From: Roseimaritima multifibrata | GTDB taxonomy: Bacteria > Planctomycetota > Planctomycetia > Pirellulales > Pirellulaceae | Length of the DNA: 64,000 bases | Reading direction: 5' to 3' | Assembly: GCF_007741495.1 (NCBI RefSeq) | Contig: NZ_CP036262.1 | Span: 6,572,001 to 6,636,000 of the forward strand | In this document: piece by piece, positions 22,242-30,476 of the stretch | How positions within the stretch are numbered: position 1 is the stretch's first letter | How the letters are laid out: the number at the start of each line of letters is the position of its first letter | Position numbers and translations under genes: made by a program | Notes under the pieces: generated by a model | What the model saw: the letters and a program-made list of their open reading frames with translations, nothing else | The model's database searches: none | Told to the model about the DNA's origin: nothing

Positions 22242-22413
22242 GGAAAGCGGTCAATTCGTGCTAAAAGTGTGTGATAGCAAAGATATTCTTCGTCAATATC
22301 GTAACAAATGAGAAGCGGATCGGCTTGCCCCTGGTCGATCCAATTTGATAGGACTGCTAAATAGTTTTTTTCCGCGCCCACGTCCTCGTCTAATAATCTG
22401 TTTCTGTAACTCG

Positions 22414-23379
22414 ATGCCACTGCAGCCCGCTTCCCCCCTCCTGAGATGCTTCCGCGCGGCTTTCGCCTGCCGTTCGCTGGGATGTGGGCTATTGCTGGCA
22501 GCGATCGTGATCAGCAGCCTGGGCTGCCGCACGATTCGGGCCCGAGGCGAAAGCCGGCATTCGATTGCCGCCCGCCGACTCTCTCGACAAGGGCTGGAAG
22601 CGATGCATCGCGGGCGCTGGGAATATGCCGAAGAGCTATTCGCCGAAGCCTTAGCGATGAACAAATCCGACGACCGGGCCCATTGGGGCATGGGGGAATC
22701 GCTGTGGCATCGCGGCGATCGAACAGCCGCTCTGGAAGAAATGGAGACCGCGGTCCGCCTGAGCGGTTCCCATCCTGAATTGGTCGTTCGACTTGGCCGC
22801 ATGCATTTTGAAAATGGTGACTGGGAAGCCGCGGAGAAATACGCCAACGAAGCCCTACTGGTCGGCCGAGACCTACCTGGCACCTGGGCGCTGCGTGGTG
22901 ACTGCCTGCAACGCACGGGCGACCATGAAGGCGCGTTGGCCGCCTACCATCGCGCCCTGGCCCTACAACCCGAATATCCCGAAGTCCAGTTACAAGCGGC
23001 AGAACTGTACCGACAGCAAGGCCGTTACGACCGCCTGCTTGCAACACTCGAACGCATCCGAGATTGCACCGGCGATGCAGGCTGCTCGCCTCGTGTGCAT
23101 CTTCTTCGCGGCGTCGCCCTAAGCCAACTGGGACGCCCGGGCGAAGCCTCTAACTGCTACAAGCTTGCAGCTCAAATGCAACCGCACGATGCTAACATTC
23201 AGCTGCAAATCGCAACGCTTGCACTTGAGATGGACGAATTCGATACCGCTCGCTTAGCAACCCGGCGAATCCTTGAAATCGATCCACAGTCCTCGATCGG
23301 CAACGAACTGAATCAACAGATCGATCAGCGGGTTCAAATTGCCCGCAAAGAAGAGCCAGGGAGCAGGACCTGGGAGTAA
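22414..23379 (+). CDS. TPR-repeat protein, membrane-anchored or exported
   Basis: A 321-residue protein from the ATG at 22414. The N-terminus has a hydrophobic segment, GCGLLLAAIVISSLGCRTI. This could be a lipoprotein signal with Cys after SSLG, although the -3 residue is not the usual Leu. The rest is built of 34-residue tetratricopeptide units, for example GMGESLWHRGDRTAALEEME, ALRGDCLQRTGDHEGALAAY and LLRGVALSQLGRPGEASNCY, with the YxxAxxxxPxxxxxxxxLA pattern. TPR proteins scaffold protein complexes; the partner is unknown. An upstream in-frame ATG at 22345 would add 23 residues and is less likely. Confidence 0.8.
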   Translation: MPLQPASPLLRCFRAAFACRSLGCGLLLAAIVISSLGCRTIRARGESRHSIAARRLSRQGLEAMHRGRWEYAEELFAEALAMNKSDDRAHWGMGESLWHRGDRTAALEEMETAVRLSGSHPELVVRLGRMHFENGDWEAAEKYANEALLVGRDLPGTWALRGDCLQRTGDHEGALAAYHRALALQPEYPEVQLQAAELYRQQGRYDRLLATLERIRDCTGDAGCSPRVHLLRGVALSQLGRPGEASNCYKLAAQMQPHDANIQLQIATLALEMDEFDTARLATRRILEIDPQSSIGNELNQQIDQRVQIARKEEPGSRTWE

Positions 23380-23510
23380 ATGATCGACGTTTCGATAAAA
23401 CCGATTGAATCGAAAATTTTCATTTGCCCACCCTCTATACGTAAGCTAGGGTTCCCTTGTGATCATGCCGACACAGAGCTCTCTTCCTGTTACTCCGTGT
23501 GGAATCTCCT

Positions 23511-23792
23511 ATGCCTACGACACCGAATACGCCCTCCGCGCAAGCAGCCCTTGCCCTGTCAGCTCAAACGACTGATGCGGCTTCCCCCGAACGTTTTAGT
23601 GAGCGTCGCCAAACGGCAGAAACACCGCTGCGTGACCGACGTCAGTTTGCGAGCTCCCATTCGGATCTATCCGAAGACGCACGCGAACTAGCAATGGCAA
23701 TCGATGGCTACAAAGCACGCCATCGCCGCCGTTACATCACTTTCGAAGAGATGCTAAACATCATTCGCCAACTGGGCTACGACCGTAAATAG
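23511..23792 (+). CDS. Small conserved protein with basic C-terminal helix
   Basis: A 93-residue protein. The N-terminal half is Ser/Thr/Ala-rich and looks disordered. The C-terminal half is ordered and basic: SEDARELAMAIDGYKARHRR, then YITFEEMLNIIRQLGYDRK. The tail looks like a helix-turn-helix-sized unit, and proteins with this tail seem to be conserved in planctomycetes, which is recollection rather than a search result. The in-frame GTG at 23499 is an alternative start. A strong intrinsic terminator lies about 110 bp downstream. Function unknown. Confidence 0.68.
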   Translation: MPTTPNTPSAQAALALSAQTTDAASPERFSERRQTAETPLRDRRQFASSHSDLSEDARELAMAIDGYKARHRRRYITFEEMLNIIRQLGYDRK

Positions 23793-23904
23793 CCTCCCGC
23801 CGATCTCGTCGGCATACTCGCAAGTAATGGTCGGTAATTAAAGGTCGGCTGCGTAGCAAGGGCGAAAGCCCGTAGTACGGCACTTAGCTATCGCTCATTA
23901 ACGA

Positions 23905-23950
23905 ATACCCATTTGTCTTTATTTTGAAGGCAAATGGGTATTTCTATTTC
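23905..23950 (+). terminator. Rho-independent terminator
   Basis: An 11-bp stem (ATACCCATTTG at 23905-23915 and CAAATGGGTAT at 23931-23941) with a 15-nt loop is followed by a T-rich run, TTCTATTTC. It lies about 110 bp downstream of the small conserved gene and is the clearest intrinsic terminator in the window. Confidence 0.8.
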
Positions 23951-24059
23951 TCCACAACCAACAACCTCCGGTGCACCCCTGCGTCACACCTTTACTCTCC
24001 CTCGAGACGCAAAGGTGATAAGTGACCGTTCCTGAGCGGTTTGTTTTGCGGTTTATTTT

Positions 24060-24161
24060 TGTGCGGCAATGCATCCAAAAACCCCAACCCACTGCGTAAG
24101 CGAGGGACCGGGAACGTGGTTTGTAATCCCTCGCTTACGCAGTGGGTTGGGATTCCGACAG
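24060..24161 (+). repeat. Dispersed palindromic element, copy 1
   Basis: A perfect 25-bp inverted repeat (24083-24107 and 24127-24151) has a 19-nt loop. The stem contains CTGCGTAAGCGAGGGA. Flanking bases (GTGCGGCAATGCATC before, CGACAG after) and most of the loop (GGGAACGTGGT) also match copy 2 at 32930-33031 in reverse orientation. It lies between convergent genes, with no gene in the remaining 445-bp gap apart from the terminator upstream. Confidence 0.85.
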
Positions 24162-24237
24162 TCTAAGGGTCTGAAGAGTCGACCTCATTAAATGCGGAGC
24201 AGAAGCAAATGCTCCGCAACCTTCCGCAGCAAGTGAC

Positions 24238-25194
24238 CTACGGTCGGTTGCCTGCCATCAGCGGCAGCAACAATTGCCGGCGAGTCACGACACTGCGAGT
24301 TTTGCCATCGGGATCGATCAAGACCGCCACGTCCGATCCAGCGTCCATCAAGCGAAGCAGTACCGACAGCAACTTGTCTTTTGAATTGGCTTTGACCACC
24401 GGAAGGATCGGCAGTCCCCCATCGGATTCACACAGCAAATCCGCATACAACAAAAAGCCAACAACCTCTTTGTTTCGCTGCACCAACACAATCGGATGCC
24501 CTTGGCGCCGAGCGGCAGCCTGAGCAACATCGCGACCACTATCTTCCTCAGTACTGGCCAAACGATCCATCGGCACACCGAAACGAACCGCGGGCTGGTT
24601 TCCAATTTCGAAAACATTCTGAGCCAACACGCGCTGGCTGCCTGCCAAAATCCCCGCTTCATGACCTTCGCGAAGAACCTGTTCCAGTTCACGACGTGCC
24701 ATCCCCAAACGGACCCGAAACGGGGTTTCCCCGGTAATCAACTGGAGGGCATTTGCCAACAAACCCAACAGCAACGACACGGGTAAAAACAAGGCGGTAA
24801 AAAACAACAACACCGGGCGAACATAAGTCAGCAAGCGGTACGGTGCGTTATAGAAAAGGTACTTGGGCAACAATTCGCCCAACACAAAAATCACCGGAGT
24901 GACCAACATGGTCCCCAGCAACTCCGCAGCAGCGCCACCGCTGAACAACGCTTGCATCGCCAACACGATCGACAAACTGGTCACGTAATTTGCCAGATTG
25001 TTGCCGACCAAAGCGGTCGCCACAAAAATCGCGGAATGGTTCAACAACCAGACAACCCCGCGTGCTGGCCAACTACCGGTCAACCCATCCAGCACAACGC
25101 GAATTCGGGAAACCCGGTACATCCCGGTTTCACTGCCACTGAAGAAGGCACTCAGGCCCAGGCCGACGGAAAATAGCAACAACGCCACAATCAT
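24238..25194 (-). CDS. CNNM/DUF21-domain membrane protein (CorC/HlyC-like), second of a pair
   Basis: A 318-residue protein. Its N-terminal DUF21/CNNM membrane domain has the family opening LSAFFSGSETGMYRVSRIR, then NNLANYVTSL and PVIFVLGELLPKYLFY, with four hydrophobic spans up to about residue 150. The rest contains CBS-like sequence (PIVLVQRNKEVVGFLLYADLL). The C-terminal CorC_HlyC domain of longer homologues is missing. Such proteins are linked to magnesium or cobalt export. It starts with ATGA overlapping the stop of the first CNNM gene, so the two probably form a heteromer. Confidence 0.85.
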   Translation of the reverse strand: MIVALLLFSVGLGLSAFFSGSETGMYRVSRIRVVLDGLTGSWPARGVVWLLNHSAIFVATALVGNNLANYVTSLSIVLAMQALFSGGAAAELLGTMLVTPVIFVLGELLPKYLFYNAPYRLLTYVRPVLLFFTALFLPVSLLLGLLANALQLITGETPFRVRLGMARRELEQVLREGHEAGILAGSQRVLAQNVFEIGNQPAVRFGVPMDRLASTEEDSGRDVAQAAARRQGHPIVLVQRNKEVVGFLLYADLLCESDGGLPILPVVKANSKDKLLSVLLRLMDAGSDVAVLIDPDGKTRSVVTRRQLLLPLMAGNRP

Positions 25195-26459
25195 TGATCG
25201 GGCTCCATCGAACTCGAGTGCCGCAGTTCGATGGTTAACGAACCATCATCATGTTCTTCAAGCACTTCGACTTGGTAACTTTCCCAGGTACATACATCGC
25301 CGGCTCGCGGAACACGTTCGTTTAAACGCTGCATTAATCCGGCGACCGTCACGTTGCGACCTTCGGGTCGTGTCAGTTCCAGTTGCTTGGCCAACCACCG
25401 AGCACTAGTCCCGCCGCTCACCTGCAGCACACCTGGTCCGATCTGCTTCAACTGCCGGGAAGACCCACCGGTACGATGACGTGCATGGCCGCTTAGCAAC
25501 TGCTGCATCACGTCATCCATCGTTAGCACGCCAATGGTCTCGCCATATTCGTTGACAACCGCCGCCACGAAACGATCATGCTGCAACAGCAAATCGAGCG
25601 CATAAGAAACGGTCGCGGACCAAGGGACGTACAAAACCGGTTCGACCGAATCTGCCAGGTTATCGATCTGACTGGGGCGTAAACGGCGGACGGAGACCGC
25701 GGCAACGACCTCCTCGCCCCCCGGTTCTGCAAACAGCAAAGTACCGTCGCCAAATATCGGCTCTTTAAGAATGGCAGGATCGGCCGGCAGGTTATAGATA
25801 CGCAGTTGGCTTCGGGGGCGCATCCATTCGCCAACACGCGTATCCGATATGCCGATCAACTGCTGCATCATCCCTCGTTCTCGAGCCGCCAAGGCTGCAT
25901 CGCCGGTCCCCAAATCAACCGCTCGCTCGATATCGGACAGCTCCAAATCGGCTTCCGGCTGAAACCCGGGCCATACCAAACGTCTGGCGAACAGGTTTGC
26001 CATCGAAATGATTGGCAGCAAGGGGGAAATCACTTTGACCGAAAGCGATAGTGGCGGGCCGATGAAGTAGGCCAACCTCAAAGGGGAAACGACGGCCAAA
26101 CTTTTGGGCAACATTTCACTACAAAAAATGATCGTCAAAAGGCTGGCGATCGTAAACACAATCGCCGACGCACGTCCGCCTCCTTCGGCCTGTTCTAAAC
26201 GCCCACCGACAATTGACGCGATTCCGAAATAGAGCATATTGATCAGCAAATTCCAAAACAAAATCGCTGACAGCAGCCTTTCCGGATCATCCAGCAATGC
26301 ATTGGCAGCCCGCCCCGCCACACCGCCTCGGCACAAAGCCCGCCGCTCGCGTGCACGCAGTGAAAACATCGCCGCTTCACTGCCGCTGAAGAACGCACTC
26401 AAGACAATTAAGATGGCCATCGGAACAAGCCAAGGGAGCACCAATCGCCACTCGCTCAC
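25191..26459 (-). CDS. CNNM/CorC-family divalent-cation transporter-like protein
   Basis: A 422-residue protein of the DUF21-CBS-CorC_HlyC type. The membrane domain opens with VLSAFFSGSEAAMFSLRARE and includes FCSEMLPKSLAVVSPLRLAY. The CBS pair includes FVAAVVNEYGETIGVLTMDD, a highly typical motif. The C-terminal CorC/HlyC domain ends with RVPRAGDVCTWESYQVEVLE. The start is a GTG overlapping the permease stop as GTGA, preceded by a strong GGAGGGG ribosome site. The substrate is inferred to be Mg2+ or a similar ion from the family only. Confidence 0.9.
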   Translation of the reverse strand: MSEWRLVLPWLVPMAILIVLSAFFSGSEAAMFSLRARERRALCRGGVAGRAANALLDDPERLLSAILFWNLLINMLYFGIASIVGGRLEQAEGGGRASAIVFTIASLLTIIFCSEMLPKSLAVVSPLRLAYFIGPPLSLSVKVISPLLPIISMANLFARRLVWPGFQPEADLELSDIERAVDLGTGDAALAARERGMMQQLIGISDTRVGEWMRPRSQLRIYNLPADPAILKEPIFGDGTLLFAEPGGEEVVAAVSVRRLRPSQIDNLADSVEPVLYVPWSATVSYALDLLLQHDRFVAAVVNEYGETIGVLTMDDVMQQLLSGHARHRTGGSSRQLKQIGPGVLQVSGGTSARWLAKQLELTRPEGRNVTVAGLMQRLNERVPRAGDVCTWESYQVEVLEEHDDGSLTIELRHSSSMEPDQ

Positions 26460-28240
26460 TCGCCCCCCTCCCCTCCGCGATGGGACTCTAGCGAGACATC
26501 AAACTCACTGAGTGCAGGGACCAACATCGCAGCGGTCGCGAATACGTAGCCACAGACCACCGGCAGGAAAACGAACAACTGATCACGCTGCAGCAGGAAC
26601 TGGGTGATCGCATAAAAAGTGATTAGCGGGAGTGCGAAGGAAGCCGAGAAAATCGCCGACGACGGATTCCGCCATCCAAGTGCCGCGTAAAGGCCAGCGC
26701 CCCCTCCCAAGATCATCGCCAGGAACGGTGGCAGCTGTAATTCAAATGCCCCTCGGAAACTAACCATGATGACCATGCAAATCGCGACCCCGATACAAAG
26801 AAAGAAGATCGTTCCTAAACTGACCAAAGTCGCGGTTCGGCCCGCAGGGTAATTCAACCCGCAATGGACGCCGACCGTCGCGACAAACAGGTACAGGGCG
26901 ATCGCCCCCAAAACCGCATAGACCGTGTTCTCCCAGCTCATCACCCCGGCGCCCCCCAGGGCGATCAGTATGGCCATCGGGATCAGAACCATTTCTTTTG
27001 CCACATAAAGCACCCCAAATATTTTCCCGAAAACAAATTCGGCTGGGCGTAGATCCGTGACCATCAACAGGTCCAGCGCCAGCACATCACGCTCGGTCGT
27101 CACGCTGTTAACGGCCAACGCATTGACCAACAACAGGCTGATCACCCCCAAAGCCGCAACGGGCAATGTCGCCGCTGGAAGCGCTCGGCCCGCGACTCCC
27201 GTTCGCTCGTAGGCTTGGCCGTTTTCGATCGCCCCATAAAGAACGGCAGCGACCACCAAACAGATCACCAAATAAGCCAAACGAATGATCAAGACTTTCC
27301 GGCCATAGGCCCAAGTCCGAATTTCTCGCCAGAGGACGGGGTTGGACCAAACTTCGCGAGGTGCCCTCGCTTTCCAGGAGGCTACCGGCGCGGTTGTCCC
27401 ATCCGCGGCGGCCAAGTCATGGGACCCCTCGGCCTCCTGCGGCTTGATCCGGACTTCTCTGGATGGATTCCAAACCCGAACCCGCGCGACTCCGATCGCC
27501 AACACGATGCCGGAAACCATCAGCATGAACAGCGAATAACCCACCGCAGAGGAAACAGGGGCGGTGCTAAAGGGGGAGAGTGGTGAAACGGCTGCTAACA
27601 ACGCCTGGATCGGGCTTGTGTAAGCACCAAATCGCCAATTCCCACCGGTCACGATTCCGCTTGCCAACAGTTCCCAAGCGACGACCCACAACACCAAAAC
27701 AAGAACCGTAAAGGCGATCGCCTGAAACGTTTTCTCTCGCCACAGACCGACGACGGTCCCGACAGCCCCAGCAAACAGTGCCGTCGTAAGCGTAACCGCG
27801 TAGAGATTGGCGACCTGCCCCGCGGAGACACCACCGAACAACGGCAGCACCAAAAATAGCGGCAGGCATGCGGCTAACATCGATCCGACGACAATCATGC
27901 TGGCCGCCAACTTGCCAACAACAACTTCGGTCCCGGTCAAACGCGTCAACAACATCAGAATCAGCGTTCGACGATCCTTCTCCTGAGCCACACTACTGGC
28001 GGCGCCGACGGCCGCCTGAAAAGTGACGATGATCATCTGCAGAGGGGCCAGCAGCAGGAACATCGACCCACCGAACCGAGACAAATCCCCCGCCGTTCGT
28101 AGGGGGCGCATTCCCGAAAGGACTAAATACCCTGTGCACAGCAGCAAAAACATCGCCAACAGATAGAGGGCACGCGCGACGTAAAGCCGCGGACGTTTTG
28201 GAGCCACTGCCGCTTCGCGATTGAAAACCGGTCCGAGCAT
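26456..28240 (-). CDS. ABC-2 type permease
   Basis: A 594-residue integral membrane protein with about twelve hydrophobic segments. The N-terminal half has the ABC-2 pattern: AQEKDRRTLILMLLTRLTGTEVVVGKL, where enzymes of the GldF/NosY-like group have EKERGTLELLLT. A second similar region (TTERDVLALDLLMVTDLRPAEFVFGK) shows that two permease units are fused. No ATP-binding partner is next to it; the nearest ABC ATPase is at 49 kb with its own permease. It heads an operon with the two CNNM proteins, each junction overlapping by 4 bp. Substrate unknown. Confidence 0.82.
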   Translation of the reverse strand: MLGPVFNREAAVAPKRPRLYVARALYLLAMFLLLCTGYLVLSGMRPLRTAGDLSRFGGSMFLLLAPLQMIIVTFQAAVGAASSVAQEKDRRTLILMLLTRLTGTEVVVGKLAASMIVVGSMLAACLPLFLVLPLFGGVSAGQVANLYAVTLTTALFAGAVGTVVGLWREKTFQAIAFTVLVLVLWVVAWELLASGIVTGGNWRFGAYTSPIQALLAAVSPLSPFSTAPVSSAVGYSLFMLMVSGIVLAIGVARVRVWNPSREVRIKPQEAEGSHDLAAADGTTAPVASWKARAPREVWSNPVLWREIRTWAYGRKVLIIRLAYLVICLVVAAVLYGAIENGQAYERTGVAGRALPAATLPVAALGVISLLLVNALAVNSVTTERDVLALDLLMVTDLRPAEFVFGKIFGVLYVAKEMVLIPMAILIALGGAGVMSWENTVYAVLGAIALYLFVATVGVHCGLNYPAGRTATLVSLGTIFFLCIGVAICMVIMVSFRGAFELQLPPFLAMILGGGAGLYAALGWRNPSSAIFSASFALPLITFYAITQFLLQRDQLFVFLPVVCGYVFATAAMLVPALSEFDVSLESHRGGEGGE

Positions 28241-28495
28241 GGTTGAAAAATCGAATCAACAGAGAAAGAAAAGGGACAGGGCATCGATAATATCGCCAAG
28301 CCAGAACAATAATGCCCTCATTCTAGCCTCCAGCCTGTCAAATGTCAGAAGTGGCACAACCCCACCACTTGGTTTCTCTCAATTCTATTTAGCGACAAGA
28401 ATCAATAGTTCCCCTCTATTAGCGACGAAGCACAACCTAGATTTGATCAAACCCTAAAATTGGCACCTCAACCTCGATTCCTGAGACCGCTCGTC

Positions 28496-28690
28496 ATGAA
28501 CTTGAGCAAATTGTTCGCTTCCAGCTACCGCTTCCTTCAAGATGAAGATGGCCCCACCGCCGTTGAATATGCGGTCGTGCTGGCGCTGATCTTGCTGGCA
28601 GTTATGGGGTCGATCTTGGTCCTTGCCAACAACACCAAAGACAGCTTCGACGCGTCGGGTGACGCGATCGGTGGGGCTTTCGGCAGCTAG
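28496..28690 (+). CDS. Flp-type IVb pilin
   Basis: A 64-residue Flp/Fap pilin. It has the short charged leader (FLQDEDG), then PTAVEYAVVLALILLAVMGS, giving the class IVb signature with Glu at +5 and Tyr at +6 after the predicted prepilin-peptidase site (after Gly). The hydrophobic helix is followed by a short polar tail ending in DASGDAIGGAFGS. Flp pilins are assembled by the Tad machinery, but no tad, cpa or rcp gene is in this window, so it depends on genes elsewhere. The next gene starts 4 bp after its stop. Confidence 0.88.
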   Translation: MNLSKLFASSYRFLQDEDGPTAVEYAVVLALILLAVMGSILVLANNTKDSFDASGDAIGGAFGS

Positions 28691-28694
28691 GATC

Positions 28695-29183
28695 ATGCAC
28701 GACAAGTCATCCACTCCGCTGCGAATTCGGCTCCTTGTCGATCCTGATGTCCAAGGCGCAATCCTGATCCGTGCCGCTTGGTATGGATCCGCGGGCATCC
28801 TCTACATGTCTTGCGTGCTCTACTTTTCCATGGCGATGGGAAATCCAGACAAATCAATGAGCGAGCACCTGCTCGATTTCGCTGTGGATGCGATTTACTG
28901 GCTGCCTGGATTATTGCTCCTCGCGCCAATCATCGCTCATGACATTTTGCGAATGTCCAATCGTTTCGCAGGGCCGATTTATCGACTTCGCATTAGCATG
29001 GAAAAACTGGCAGCCGGCGAAGAGAGTGATCCCATTCATTTCCGCGACGGCGACAACTGGTTGGCGCTAGCCGAACACTACAACCAACTGCGGGAAGAAT
29101 TGATGGAACGACGTGCCAACGACGCCAAAACACCTGCAAGACCTGCTCCCCCGCCAAGGTTCGCCGAATCGGCCGACTTCTAA
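28695..29183 (+). CDS. Two-span membrane protein with HAMP-like domain
   Basis: A 162-residue protein from the ATG at 28695. Two transmembrane spans are visible (ILIRAAWYGSAGILYMSCVL and AIYWLPGLLLLAPIIAHDIL). The C-terminal part resembles a HAMP linker: NRFAGPIYRLRISMEKLAAG, then IHFRDGDNWLALAEHYNQL. Similar stand-alone HAMP-like proteins are known from delta-proteobacteria, but here no kinase or receptor domain follows. The C-terminus is Pro-rich. It is close behind the Flp pilin and may be cotranscribed; a link to pilus control is speculation. Confidence 0.75.
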   Translation: MHDKSSTPLRIRLLVDPDVQGAILIRAAWYGSAGILYMSCVLYFSMAMGNPDKSMSEHLLDFAVDAIYWLPGLLLLAPIIAHDILRMSNRFAGPIYRLRISMEKLAAGEESDPIHFRDGDNWLALAEHYNQLREELMERRANDAKTPARPAPPPRFAESADF

Positions 29184-29241
29184 TTCAGCAGCGACTGCAC
29201 CACATCGTCTCTACGAACGATGAGATGCGCGAGCCTCGGGT

Positions 29242-29623
29242 TTTATAAACGAGGAAAGTCTGGCTCCCCTCGCCCTCAAAACAAGCTCGCCTAAAACAGG
29301 TTTGATACTGGATCAACGGTTCGCCAGCTAATGCAATTAAGGTCGATTCAAAGGCTTGTTTTTGGGGAGAGGGGTTGGGGGAGAGGGGCCGACAGCGTTG
29401 GGCAAGGCGTAGCATAATCGCTTGAAATCCGAGGCTTTCACCGCGTCTTGGCTGCAAAATCGCCGCCTGGAAATCTCCCCCTCTCCCCCAGCCCCTCTCC
29501 CCCAAGCAAGCTCCACGAAATCAAACCAAGAGGCAGAGATCACGCAATGAGCTAGCAGAGATTTCTTCCGCAACAAAGAGCTCGCTTAGGGGCGAGGGGA
29601 GCCAGACTTTCTTCATTTATAAA
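29242..29623. mobile_element. MITE-like element with 34-bp terminal inverted repeats
   Basis: The 499-bp gap has no gene but holds an inverted-repeat element of about 382 bp. The left end runs 29242-29275 and the right end 29590-29623. The 22 inner bases (29254-29275 against 29590-29611) are perfectly complementary, and the next 12 match with two mismatches. Inside are further complementary GA/CT-rich stretches (GGGGAGAGGGG around 29362 and CCTCTCCCC around 29480 and 29500). No transposase is encoded. The right flank (CATTTATAAATCGCAT, then CCCGAG) resembles ends of the GTCGCC-family elements. Confidence 0.7.
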
Positions 29624-29682
29624 TCGCATATCCCGAGAAGCTTGCCTACGGACGACAAATCCCAAACCACAGCAGCCCTTCT

Positions 29683-30450
29683 CTACCACTCCTTCTGCTT
29701 CCCTTCGGCAACGATATCCTTCACTTCGTCCTGGCTGATATCGAACAGTGCCGACAACTTCTGAATTTCACTGGCCATGATCCCGCTCATCATCTTGTCC
29801 AGCTGATCACGGGTAAAACCCTTTGGCAGTGGAACGCGATTGGTTGTTAACCCCTCGGCCGTTTTATACATCGCGTACAGCCGCTTGCGTTCCGATTCTC
29901 CCAAAGACCCGGCCGCTGCAGGCGTCTCTTCCACAACTTCTGCTTCCACGACCGGTGCGGCTGCCTGTATCGCTCCGCCCTGTGGATCGGTTGCAGCCGT
30001 TTCGTTTTCTTCCCCCCCCATCCATATCAGCAGCACAACGACAAACATCACACACATCAGCCCCCCGCCGACAAACAGGCCTCCCAACAGAATCCACAAC
30101 CCACGTTTTGATGAACCGGAACCTTCCGGTTTGGCTGGAACAGCCGGCGCCGTTTTTCCAAACGTCCCCTGCGGAGAAAACGAAGGGGGTGCAGCGGGCG
30201 ATTGCCCAAAGGGTGCAGATGCCGCTGGCAGCTGGGTAACCGGAACTGCGGCAGCCCGCGGCTTGCCAGTCGGTACTTTCGCCGCAGGTGCTTTTGGAGC
30301 GGCGGCCGACCGGCCCGCGGAAGCGGCGGACTTTTTTTGCGGAGGCAACTGAAGGACCGCCTGACAACCGGGGCAGCGCACCTTGGCGGCCCCCGCTGGA
30401 ACGCGGATCCGCTTTTCACAACGAGGGCACTTGAGCTGGCGGTCCGACAT
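29683..30450 (-). CDS. Zinc-ribbon membrane protein of unknown function
   Basis: A 255-residue protein. An N-terminal zinc ribbon (CPRCEKRIRVPAGAAKVRCP, then CQAVL) with two CxxC pairs is followed by a Pro/Ala-rich linker. One hydrophobic span follows (LWILLGGLFVGGGLMCVMFV, continuing VVLLIWM). The C-terminal domain is helical: MYKTAEGLTTNRVPLPKGFT, then DQLDKMMSGIM. This zinc ribbon plus linker plus single span is common in planctomycete proteins with no assigned role. The 26-bp gap from the NHL gene upstream suggests cotranscription. Confidence 0.75.
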   Translation of the reverse strand: MSDRQLKCPRCEKRIRVPAGAAKVRCPGCQAVLQLPPQKKSAASAGRSAAAPKAPAAKVPTGKPRAAAVPVTQLPAASAPFGQSPAAPPSFSPQGTFGKTAPAVPAKPEGSGSSKRGLWILLGGLFVGGGLMCVMFVVVLLIWMGGEENETAATDPQGGAIQAAAPVVEAEVVEETPAAAGSLGESERKRLYAMYKTAEGLTTNRVPLPKGFTRDQLDKMMSGIMASEIQKLSALFDISQDEVKDIVAEGKQKEW

Positions 30451-30476
30451 TCCAACGTTCCTTATTCAGCAGAATT

